Below, piece after piece: positions 1 to 5,754 of a stretch of DNA of 6,032 nt. The DNA comes from Gammaproteobacteria bacterium (GTDB taxonomy: Bacteria > Pseudomonadota > Gammaproteobacteria > GCA-001735895), in NCBI GenBank assembly GCA_029864065.1, contig JAOTUD010000198.1, forward strand, positions 1-6,032. Reading direction: 5' to 3'. The translations under genes were made by a program, and so were the position numbers. The notes under the pieces are model-generated. The model was given only the letters and a program-made list of their open reading frames with translations. It was not told where the DNA came from and searched no databases. Every line of letters begins with the position of its first letter. Position 1 is the stretch's first letter.

Positions 1-217
1 ACAGGATTGCCGCGACATCATCCGACTTGCTCGGCAGGTACAGGGAACCGACATAGACGTCCACCCAGAATTTTTCCCGCAGACCCATGCCGTTGAGCAC
101 CAGTGATTGTCCGTCCGCGGCCTTCACCCTGTCTTCGACGAAAACACCGGAAAGCTCTGCCGCCGTTGCGACCGTCCACAGGCAGCCAAGACAGGCTGCG
201 ACCAGTAGTTTTTTCAT
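1..217 (-). CDS. Chalcone isomerase-like exported protein (5' part only)
   Basis: Only the first 72 codons are present; the gene continues past the left edge. The start is the ATG at 217, with a purine-rich ribosome-binding site (GAGGGGA) about 7 nt upstream. The protein opens with a signal peptide: Lys2-Lys3, a hydrophobic stretch to about residue 16, and a likely signal peptidase I site after Ala19 (A-T-A). The following part reads LNGxGxR (41-47), then KFWVDVYVGSLYLP (49-62), then a Ser/Asp/Ala segment. This matches the N-terminal region of the bacterial chalcone isomerase-like family, whose members are usually around 190 residues and exported. Members generally have no demonstrated isomerase activity, so the name describes the fold, not a reaction. 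The gene lies 101 nt after the Lon-domain gene, so it may be the tail of that operon or have its own promoter. Family call fairly sure; function unknown. Confidence 0.8.
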   Translation of the reverse strand, partial: MKKLLVAACLGCLWTVATAAELSGVFVEDRVKAADGQSLVLNGMGLREKFWVDVYVGSLYLPSKSDDVAAIL

Positions 218-289
218 TTGGCTGTCCCCTCGCGATAAGCCGCACCCAGTTTATGCCCCGTTAACCGGAAATGGAACAGTATGGGAAAG

Positions 290-318
290 GATATAAGCGG
301 GAAGCGGCGGGCCTGCAA
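290..318 (-). promoter_or_regulatory. Weak candidate promoter for the chalcone isomerase-like gene
   Basis: Reading leftward, TTGCAG (318-313) and TATATC (295-290) are separated by 17 nt. They match the sigma-70 -35 and -10 consensus at 3 of 6 and 4 of 6 positions. The pair begins immediately after the stop codon of the Lon-domain gene, in the only sizeable gap of the leftward unit. No terminator hairpin was seen between the two genes, so read-through is equally possible. The match is poor and may be chance. Confidence 0.2.
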
Positions 319-915
319 TTACCCGGCCTGGTCGGGTTTGACGTACTGGATAACGCCCAGGCGTATCAGTTCGGCGTGCAGTATGATCGCACGATCGTTG
401 CACTCCGGGATCTCGAGCAGGCGCTGTTTCAGATCGGTTTCCAGCGGCAGCAGGTAAATCAGCTGGTACAGAATTTCGGAGAAAGGCTGATCCGGGTTGC
501 GGATGCGCCCCGCCTGGGCGCTGATATGATCGAGCAACTGCAGCATGTAATGAAATTGCTGCGGAATCTCGACGGTATGGCTTTCCTCGAGCAGTTTGAC
601 CTCGGCGAATGTCAGGCCGTCCTGCTGGGTTCGGGTCGACAGAATTTCGAAACGCCTGGTGCCGACCGCGGTGATGCCGAGCAGGCCGTCGGCGCGGTGC
701 TCCCAGTCGCTGATGGTTGCGGTGGTTCCGATCGAGTAAATATCGGTATCGCCGGTGGTTTCTTCTCCCCTGTGAATCAACACCACACCGAACCCGCTGT
801 CTTCGCGCATGCAGTTGGCGATCATGTCGAGGTAGCGCGGTTCGAAAATCTTCAACACCAGCGTGTTGCCCGGCAGTAGAACGCTTTTTAACGGAAACAG
901 CGGAATTTCGGACAT
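319..915 (-). CDS. Stand-alone Lon substrate-binding (LON N-terminal) domain protein
   Basis: This 198-residue protein consists almost entirely of the domain found at the N-terminus of Lon protease, without the AAA+ ATPase or the peptidase. Visible hallmarks are PLFPL (5-9), LPG (14-16), IFEPRYLDM (23-31) and FGVVLI (42-47). The C-terminal half is helical in character and leucine-rich, as in the family. No signal peptide is evident, so it is probably cytoplasmic. Such proteins are about 190-200 residues long in proteobacteria, so this one looks complete. Its biochemical role is not established; a proteolysis role by analogy with Lon would be inference. The ATG at 915 is forced, because an in-frame TAG lies at 927-925 with no start codon in between. 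The stop of ubiX is 24 nt upstream. No clear Shine-Dalgarno sequence precedes the start, which fits translation linked to the upstream gene. Confidence 0.88.
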   Translation of the reverse strand: MSEIPLFPLKSVLLPGNTLVLKIFEPRYLDMIANCMREDSGFGVVLIHRGEETTGDTDIYSIGTTATISDWEHRADGLLGITAVGTRRFEILSTRTQQDGLTFAEVKLLEESHTVEIPQQFHYMLQLLDHISAQAGRIRNPDQPFSEILYQLIYLLPLETDLKQRLLEIPECNDRAIILHAELIRLGVIQYVKPDQAG

Positions 916-939
916 GCTTCGTCGCTATCGGTTGTGCGG

Positions 940-1545
940 CTACCGACCCCAGCGCGGCGACAGGTCGTTGTCGATGCCGAGTTGATCGAGTATGCGCGCG
1001 ACGATGAAATCGACCAGGTCGGAAACCTTGCCGATCCCGTGGTAGAACCCCGGGTTGGGGGGCAGTATCACGACTCCCAGCCGCGATAACTTGAGCATGT
1101 TTTCGAGATGGATACTGGAAAACGGCGTTTCCCTTGGTACCAGGATCAGGGTTTTGCGTTCCTTGATGGCAACGTCGGCGGCGCGGTGAATCAGGTTGTC
1201 GCTGCTGCCAACCGCTATCGAGGCCAGGCTGCCCATGCTGCACGGGCACACCACCATCGCGTCGGCAACCGAAGAGCCGCTTGCCGGCGGTGCCGTCCAC
1301 TGGTCCCTGGAGTAGACGCTGATCTGTTCGGCATCGGCGTCGAAGTAGCTGGCGAATTGCTGGCGCATTTTCTGCGGCGAACCGGTCAGCTTCAGTTCGG
1401 TTTCCATGCCGAGCACGATCTGTCCAGGTTGCGAGGTTATGAACTGCACGTGGACGCCGCTCTGCAGGCAGCACTCGAAAAGACGCAGCGCGTACTCGGA
1501 GCCGGACGCTCCGGTCATCGCCAGGGTGACGGTTGCGGGTTTCAT
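940..1545 (-). CDS. ubiX: Flavin prenyltransferase UbiX
   Basis: UbiX transfers a dimethylallyl group to FMN, making the prenylated flavin cofactor that UbiD needs to decarboxylate 4-hydroxy-3-polyprenylbenzoate in ubiquinone synthesis. The protein has 201 residues, the normal length. It shows the flavoprotein nucleotide-binding start TGASGS (11-16), CPCSMGSLASIA (100-111), and a block from Ser114 to Ser143 that includes SDNLIHRAADV and LVPRETPFS. Glu48, Arg121, Lys128 and Glu139 line up, each shifted by one, with the active-site residues Glu49, Arg122, Lys129 and Glu140 that I recall for the Pseudomonas enzyme. The end reads DLVDFIVARILDQLGI, typical of the family. It is cytosolic and probably forms a dodecamer like its relatives. 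The start codon overlaps the kinase stop as ATGA and there is no Shine-Dalgarno sequence, so translation is probably coupled to the kinase. UbiD is not in the window. Confidence 0.96.
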   Translation of the reverse strand: MKPATVTLAMTGASGSEYALRLFECCLQSGVHVQFITSQPGQIVLGMETELKLTGSPQKMRQQFASYFDADAEQISVYSRDQWTAPPASGSSVADAMVVCPCSMGSLASIAVGSSDNLIHRAADVAIKERKTLILVPRETPFSSIHLENMLKLSRLGVVILPPNPGFYHGIGKVSDLVDFIVARILDQLGIDNDLSPRWGR

Positions 1546-2852
1546 GGATCGGTAATGACGATCTCGGCCTCGACCAGCTTATCGGTGGCCTGCGACAGGC
1601 GCGAGATCAGGTTTTCGAGAAATATGCGGTAATAGCGCAACTGGGTTTCGGTGGAAGCCTGCTCCATCAACGAGGTGCTGACGCTCATCAGCGAAACGTC
1701 GGTGCGCGCGACGATGGTAGCGTTGCGCGGTTGCCGCGTCAGGAAGGCGATCTCGCCGAAGCAGTCGCCCTGTTTCATCAGGCCGACGACCTTGTCGTTC
1801 TTGACGACTTCCACGCCGCCCTTGGCGATGATGTAAAACGCGGTTTCCTGTTCGCCCTCGGTAACGATGACCGTGCCCTTTTCGTATTCCTTCCATTCAC
1901 TGGCGTTGACGACCTCGGTAATCTGCTCGTCGCTAAAATCCTTGAAGAATGCGAGGTAGCGCAGCGTCTTCCATTTTTCCTGCATGTCGATACGTTCGCC
2001 GATACCCCGCAGGCGGCCAAAGGCGTTACTCAGGTCCGTCGCCAGCAGGTAGGCTGATTCGTACCTGTCGTAGATGATCTTCTGCATCGCTTTTTCGACG
2101 ATGTCGGTGATGTGCTGGGGGACCTCCGGGTTGATCTCCATGATCGGATCCGGCTCTAGATTGCTGATTTTGTAGATCAGCGATTCGAGGCTGCTCGCCT
2201 TGTAGGGTGTTCTCCTGGCCAACAGTGCGTACATCACGGCGCCGAGCGAATAGATATCCGATTGCGCGACCAGCCGTTTCTCCTCGGACAATTGCTCCGG
2301 CGGCATATACATCGGAGAACCCTGGATTTCGGTGTCATGGCCCTCGAAACCGACGTCGACATGGGCGATGCTGAAATCCATTATTTTCACTTCGCCGTCG
2401 TTGCTGAGCATGATGTTGCCGGGTTTCAGATCGCGGTGGATGATGCCTTCGCGATGCACGTAATCGAGCCCCTTGGCGCACTGGTAAATCACGTCCACCA
2501 CCTGGTTGGGGGTCAGGGTCTTGCCGCCGGTGACGTAATCCTGCAGCGTAACCCCGTCGACGAACTCCATCACGATGTAGTTGAGATCGCCTTCCTGCCC
2601 GGCGTCGTAAACGCTGACCACCGATGGGTGATGCATGCGCCCGGCGCTATAGACTTCGGCAAAAAATCCCTCGCGCAGTTTCTGTTCGGTGGCCGGGTCC
2701 ATGTCGCTCGCGGAATGCGCGACCTTGATCGCGACGGTGCGCTGCACGAACGGGTCAAAGGCCTCGTAGACAACGCCCATTGCGCCGCGTCCGATACGAC
2801 GCTTTATCTCGTACTTCGCAATTTTCGTAGGCCGTTGTGATTTTTCAGACAT
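1542..2852 (-). CDS. Ser/Thr protein kinase with C-terminal cyclic nucleotide-binding domain
   Basis: This 436-residue protein has two parts. Residues about 14-280 form a bacterial Hanks-type kinase: glycine loop GRGAMG (21-26), ATP lysine Lys43 in VAIKVA, probable helix-C Glu66, catalytic HRDLKPGN (139-146), metal-binding Asp159, activation segment ending GSPMYMPPEQ (178-187), Asp199 and Arg263. The usual DFG motif reads DFS (159-161), so Gly is replaced by Ser; the other catalytic residues are present. Residues about 298-418 form a cNMP-binding domain with phosphate-binding cassette FGEIAFL (365-371) and PRNAT (375-379). Glu367 and Arg376 have the same spacing as in protein kinase A regulatory subunits. 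There is no membrane segment and no PASTA domain, so it is a cytosolic kinase. Ligand and substrates are unknown; cAMP control is inference. The ATG at 2852 is forced, since an in-frame TGA lies at 2885-2883 with no start codon between. It starts 10 nt after mpl without a well-placed Shine-Dalgarno sequence. Confidence 0.95.
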   Translation of the reverse strand: MSEKSQRPTKIAKYEIKRRIGRGAMGVVYEAFDPFVQRTVAIKVAHSASDMDPATEQKLREGFFAEVYSAGRMHHPSVVSVYDAGQEGDLNYIVMEFVDGVTLQDYVTGGKTLTPNQVVDVIYQCAKGLDYVHREGIIHRDLKPGNIMLSNDGEVKIMDFSIAHVDVGFEGHDTEIQGSPMYMPPEQLSEEKRLVAQSDIYSLGAVMYALLARRTPYKASSLESLIYKISNLEPDPIMEINPEVPQHITDIVEKAMQKIIYDRYESAYLLATDLSNAFGRLRGIGERIDMQEKWKTLRYLAFFKDFSDEQITEVVNASEWKEYEKGTVIVTEGEQETAFYIIAKGGVEVVKNDKVVGLMKQGDCFGEIAFLTRQPRNATIVARTDVSLMSVSTSLMEQASTETQLRYYRIFLENLISRLSQATDKLVEAEIVITDP

Positions 2853-2862
2853 GGCTGAATTT

Positions 2863-4206
2863 TTAGTCTCGCATCGCTTTAATCAGGCGTTGATGAATGT
2901 CGTCGAAGCCACCATTGCTCATGATTACGATCTGGTCGCCGGGCTCGGTATTGTGCAGCAAGTAATCGATGATGTGTTGTGAATCTGGTTTGAACTCTAC
3001 TATTGTAGGCGCAGATTCGGCCATTTTCTGCATATCCCACTCCAAATTCGGATTTTCGCACAGTAAAACCAGGTCGGCGGCGGCAAACGACTGGCCCAGC
3101 TGCGCCGCGTGCGCACCCATTTTCATCGTATTGGAGCGTATATCCACCACCGCGATCAGGCGTCCGTCGGTTTGTCCCTTTAACGCTTGCAGCGTCAGCG
3201 CGATCGCGGTCGGGTGGTGCGCGAAATCGTCGACGATTCGCACCCCGTCGATTTCGGCGATTACCTCCTGGCGGCGCCGGACGCCGGCAAAGCTGCGCAG
3301 TACCCGAAGCGAAACGTCTATCGCAACGCCGGCGTGGCGCGCGGCAATGATCGCCGCCGCCGCGTTCAAGGCGTTGAACTGTCCGTGCTGGGCGAGCTCG
3401 AGCGGGTACGCGGCCTGCACGCCGCGCTGATGCAGGACCTTACCCGGATCGAGATAAAAATCGGCGCTCGCATCGCCCGTGGAAAATTCCACGCGCTCGC
3501 TCCAGCAGCCCATCTGCATGACATCGCGCAGCGCCGCGTCGTCGTGGTTGACGATAATCAGCGCGCTTGCCGGCAGGCTGCGTACGAGGTGGTGAAACTG
3601 GCGCTTGATCGCCGCCAGATCGTCGAAGATGTCGGCATGGTCGAACTCCAGGTTGTTCAGGATCAGCGTGCGCGGATGATAATGGATGAACTTCGAGCGT
3701 TTATCGAACAGGGCCGAGTCGTATTCGTCCGCCTCGATCACGAAGAACGGATCGCTGCCGAGTTTCGCCGAACGGGAAAAATTCTGGCCGATGCCGCCGA
3801 TCAGGTATCCGGGATCGAGCCCGGCTTCCTCGAGTATCCAGGCCAGCATGCTGCTGGTCGTGGTCTTGCCATGGGTGCCGGCGACGGCGAGCACCCAGCG
3901 CGGCTGCAATACCTTCTCGTATAGCCACTGCGGGCCCGAGGTATAGCGCAGGCCGCGATCCAGTATCGCCTCGAACTGGGGATTGCCGCGCGTGATCGCG
4001 TTGCCGACAATAAAAATATCGCAATCCGCGGGCAGCGTCGCAGCATCGTAGCCGTCATGCAACCCGATACCGGCCTGCTCCAGCTGCGTGCTCATCGGCG
4101 GATAAACATTGGCGTCGGAGCCCTCGACTTCGTAACCGAGCTCGCGTGCAATCAGTGCGATGCCGGCCATGAAGGTGCCACAAATTCCGAGAACGTAAAT
4201 CTTCAC
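2863..4206 (-). CDS. mpl: UDP-N-acetylmuramate:L-alanyl-gamma-D-glutamyl-meso-diaminopimelate ligase
   Basis: Mpl is an ATP-dependent Mur-family ligase that joins the tripeptide recovered from old murein to UDP-MurNAc, feeding it back into peptidoglycan synthesis in the cytoplasm. With the GTG at 4206 as start it has 447 residues, close to the E. coli enzyme. It begins MKIYVLGICGTFMAG, the Mpl/MurC-type N-terminal nucleotide-binding fold. Then come the ATP loop AGTHGKTTT (109-117), EADEYDSALFDKR (158-170), NNLEFDHADIF (184-194), FAGVRRRQE (306-314) and DDFAHHPTAI (326-335). Further on are RSNTMKMGAHAAQL and, near the end, MSNGGFDDIHQRL, all diagnostic of Mpl over MurC. The frame stays open up to an ATG at 4329, but those extra 41 residues would lie inside the upstream membrane-protein gene and have no family counterpart. 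The GTG shares one base with that gene's stop (TAGTG), with a GGA 7 nt upstream. Confidence 0.96.
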   Translation of the reverse strand: MKIYVLGICGTFMAGIALIARELGYEVEGSDANVYPPMSTQLEQAGIGLHDGYDAATLPADCDIFIVGNAITRGNPQFEAILDRGLRYTSGPQWLYEKVLQPRWVLAVAGTHGKTTTSSMLAWILEEAGLDPGYLIGGIGQNFSRSAKLGSDPFFVIEADEYDSALFDKRSKFIHYHPRTLILNNLEFDHADIFDDLAAIKRQFHHLVRSLPASALIIVNHDDAALRDVMQMGCWSERVEFSTGDASADFYLDPGKVLHQRGVQAAYPLELAQHGQFNALNAAAAIIAARHAGVAIDVSLRVLRSFAGVRRRQEVIAEIDGVRIVDDFAHHPTAIALTLQALKGQTDGRLIAVVDIRSNTMKMGAHAAQLGQSFAAADLVLLCENPNLEWDMQKMAESAPTIVEFKPDSQHIIDYLLHNTEPGDQIVIMSNGGFDDIHQRLIKAMRD

Positions 4207-4736
4207 TAGTAAATCCAGACCACGACGAATTGATAAACCACGAAATAACCGAACGATATCATAGCCGAAAGCTGCGTCGGGATTTCGAAGGCGCGCTTGA
4301 AGATCAGCGACAGCACCGCGAGATTCCACATCAGGATTATCAGCGTTGCGTAGACGATCAGGTTTTCCATGCTGTCCTGGTTGCCTGTCGTCGCTCGATA
4401 TACCGGTATCGTAATCGCGGTAATCACCAGGTTGATACCGGCCAATGCCGAGAAGGTTTGCTGGAAACGGGGCAGGTTATTTTTCCAGCGCAACCCCAGG
4501 TAAGCGATCAGGGCGAGCATTCCAAGCTCGAGGATAATCTGCGCGCATACCAGGCCATAGCCGCGCTGCTCATCGACCAGCAGTAATCCGAGCGCGAAAT
4601 AGGCGAAGACGGTCAGCAGGACGCAGTAGGTGTTGTAGGGCAGTTTTGCAGGGCTCGAAAGCAACAGGCTCATTAACAGGTACTGCTTGAGGCTTAGCAG
4701 CCAGTGCCCGACGATATTTTGCATGGGCGACATCAT
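4206..4736 (-). CDS. Unknown multi-pass inner-membrane protein upstream of mpl
   Basis: I do not recognise a named family. The 176-residue protein has an N-terminal segment with amphipathic character (about 7-27) and then five hydrophobic stretches long enough to cross the membrane: about 34-54, 61-82, 95-113, 126-146 and 157-176. The last one runs to the very C-terminus, which ends in Trp-Ile-Tyr. Loops are short; the longest, about 114-125, is polar. There are no obvious catalytic or metal-binding motifs. The general look resembles the small Yip1-like membrane proteins of proteobacteria, but that is an impression, not an assignment. The start is the ATG at 4736 or the adjacent one at 4733; an in-frame TAA at 4745-4743 rules out anything further upstream. 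None of the candidate starts has a Shine-Dalgarno sequence. Its stop overlaps the mpl start by one base, so the two are very probably co-expressed, which hints at an envelope-related role. Confidence 0.85.
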   Translation of the reverse strand: MMSPMQNIVGHWLLSLKQYLLMSLLLSSPAKLPYNTYCVLLTVFAYFALGLLLVDEQRGYGLVCAQIILELGMLALIAYLGLRWKNNLPRFQQTFSALAGINLVITAITIPVYRATTGNQDSMENLIVYATLIILMWNLAVLSLIFKRAFEIPTQLSAMISFGYFVVYQFVVVWIY

Positions 4737-4773
4737 AACGGGTTAAGATTGCAACACAAGGCGAGGAAAATGA

Positions 4774-4802
4774 ATGAGTAAAATACGCCAGTTGGTTATA
4801 AT
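4774..4802 (+). promoter_or_regulatory. Probable sigma-70 promoter of glyQS
   Basis: A perfect -10 hexamer TATAAT lies at 4797-4802. Seventeen bases upstream is ATGAGT (4774-4779), a weak -35 with 3 of 6 matches that keeps the TGA core. Transcription would begin near 4809, leaving an untranslated leader of only about 19 nt before the glyQ ATG. The position in the divergent gap, directly ahead of glyQ, supports the call. No operator palindrome or T-box-like structure is visible. Confidence 0.55.
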
Positions 4803-4815
4803 CATGAACTTTTGA
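4774..4815 (+). CDS. Possible 13-codon leader ORF upstream of glyQ
   Basis: An ATG at 4774 is preceded by GAGGA (4763-4767), with the GAGG core 7 nt from the start codon, a good Shine-Dalgarno arrangement. The frame runs MSKIRQLVIIMNF and stops at a TGA (4813-4815). It is in the same frame as glyQ, whose ATG follows 12 nt later without a ribosome-binding site of its own, so reinitiation from this ORF could feed glyQ. Against this, a consensus -10 box lies inside it, so transcripts from that promoter would not contain its start. The peptide has no run of glycine codons, so classical attenuation is not suggested. It could be pure chance. Confidence 0.2.
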   Translation: MSKIRQLVIIMNF

Positions 4816-4827
4816 ACGCCGAATCCC

Positions 4828-5754
4828 ATGAGCAAGTTAGCAGCGACCGATTTGAATAGTTTTCAGGGTCTGATCCAGGCGCTGCAAAACTACTGGTCCG
4901 GGCAGGGTTGCGTGATCATGCAGCCGCTGGACATGGAGGTTGGCGCCGGCACTTTTCACCCGGCAACCTTCATCCGGGCCATCGGACCGGAACCCTGGCG
5001 CACCGCCTATGTTCAGCCGAGCCGGCGTCCGACCGATGGACGCTACGGCGAGAACCCGAATCGCCTGCAGCATTATTTCCAGTTCCAGGTGCTGCTCAAG
5101 CCGTCGCCCGATAATTTCCAGGAACTCTATCTCGGTTCCCTCGAAGCGCTCGGATTCGACACCCTGGTGCACGATATCCGCTTTGTCGAAGACAACTGGG
5201 AATCGCCCACGCTCGGCGCCTGGGGCCTCGGCTGGGAGGTCTGGCTCAACGGCATGGAAGTGACCCAGTTTACCTATTTTCAACAGGTCGGCGGTCTCGA
5301 GTGCCACCCGGTATCCGGAGAGATCACCTACGGCATAGAACGCCTCGCGATGTACCTGCAGGGCGTCGACAGCATATTCGACCTGGTGTGGAGCCAAGGG
5401 CCGCAGGGAGTTGTCACCTATGGCGACATTTATCGTCAGAACGAGATCGAGCAATCGACTTACAACTTCGAGCTCGCCGACACCGACGCGCTGTTCAACT
5501 GGTTCGATGTCTGCGAATCGCAGTGCCAGCTGTTGATAGAGAAAAAATTGCCGTTGCCGGCCTACGAGCAGGTTATGAAGGCTTCGCATGCATTCAACCT
5601 GCTCGACGCGCGCCACGCGATATCGGTGACCGAGCGGCAGCGCTTCATCCTGCGCCTGCGCACGCTGTCGCGGGGCGTCGCCGGTTGTTACTACGAGTCG
5701 CGCGAGGCGCTTGGATTTCCGTTGATCAAGCAGGAGAGCCCCGATGAGCAATGA
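4828..5754 (+). CDS. glyQ: Glycyl-tRNA synthetase alpha subunit
   Basis: GlyQ is the catalytic subunit of the alpha2beta2 bacterial glycyl-tRNA synthetase, which activates glycine with ATP and charges tRNA-Gly together with the beta subunit. The protein has 308 residues, against 303 in E. coli, and is near-identical in its core. Landmarks are FQGLIQALQNYW (12-23), QPLDMEVGAGTFHP (32-45), the class II motif 2 region RPTDGRYGENPNRLQHY (67-83), DIRFVEDNWESPTLGAWG (116-133), GMEVTQFTYFQQVGG (142-156) and motif 3 EITYGIERLAMYLQG (165-179). The C-terminal part keeps NLLDARHAISVTERQRFILRLR. The ATG at 4828 is forced by an in-frame TGA at 4813-4815. No Shine-Dalgarno sequence is seen; the leader predicted from the promoter is very short. 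The last 11 nt overlap the start of glyS, which carries the other subunit. Confidence 0.98.
   Translation: MSKLAATDLNSFQGLIQALQNYWSGQGCVIMQPLDMEVGAGTFHPATFIRAIGPEPWRTAYVQPSRRPTDGRYGENPNRLQHYFQFQVLLKPSPDNFQELYLGSLEALGFDTLVHDIRFVEDNWESPTLGAWGLGWEVWLNGMEVTQFTYFQQVGGLECHPVSGEITYGIERLAMYLQGVDSIFDLVWSQGPQGVVTYGDIYRQNEIEQSTYNFELADTDALFNWFDVCESQCQLLIEKKLPLPAYEQVMKASHAFNLLDARHAISVTERQRFILRLRTLSRGVAGCYYESREALGFPLIKQESPDEQ
5732..5737 (+). promoter_or_regulatory. Ribosome-binding site of glyS inside the glyQ 3' end
   Basis: AGGAGA lies 6 nt before the glyS ATG at 5744 and within the last codons of glyQ. It is one of the strongest Shine-Dalgarno matches in the window and fixes the glyS start. Being covered by ribosomes finishing glyQ, it fits coupled synthesis of the two subunits in equal amounts. 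Confidence 0.75.

Larger units (their letters stand above)
4737..4827. promoter_or_regulatory. Divergent intergenic region between the membrane-protein/mpl operon and glyQS
   Basis: This 91-bp gap is noticeably more AT-rich than the flanking genes and must hold the main promoters of both units. Rightward, TATAAT at 4797-4802 is clear. Leftward, the complementary strand of the same site reads TATAAC (4800-4795), 5 of 6 matches, but a -35 at the right distance is poor. A second leftward candidate is TATTTT (4785-4780) with TTCATG (4808-4803) 17 nt ahead. No terminator or long inverted repeat was seen. The rightward assignment is fair; the leftward one is open. Confidence 0.5.

Noticed and set aside
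182..217. Possible lipoprotein signal in the chalcone isomerase-like protein (Cys9 or Cys12)
   Set aside because: The hydrophobic stretch before Cys9 is too short and Cys12 lacks a proper lipobox. A signal peptidase I site after Ala19 fits better.
251..1474. 407-residue open frame on the minus strand
   Set aside because: It lies out of frame across both ubiX and the Lon-domain gene, which have clear family matches. Its product is Arg/Pro/Gly-rich with no recognisable domain, typical of a shadow frame in GC-rich DNA.
2163..2181. Inverted repeat GCTGAT / ATCAGC with a 7-nt loop
   Set aside because: It lies inside the kinase coding region, is short, has no U-tract and is not at a gene end, so there is no reason to call it a terminator or operator.
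2262..3924. Plus-strand frames of 192 residues (2262-2840) and 245 residues (3187-3924)
   Set aside because: Both are antisense to the kinase and mpl, and resemble no protein family I know.
4737..4827. Riboswitch, T-box or terminator in the divergent gap
   Set aside because: The gap is too short for a T-box, no stable hairpin with a U-run is visible, and the predicted glyQ leader is only about 19 nt.
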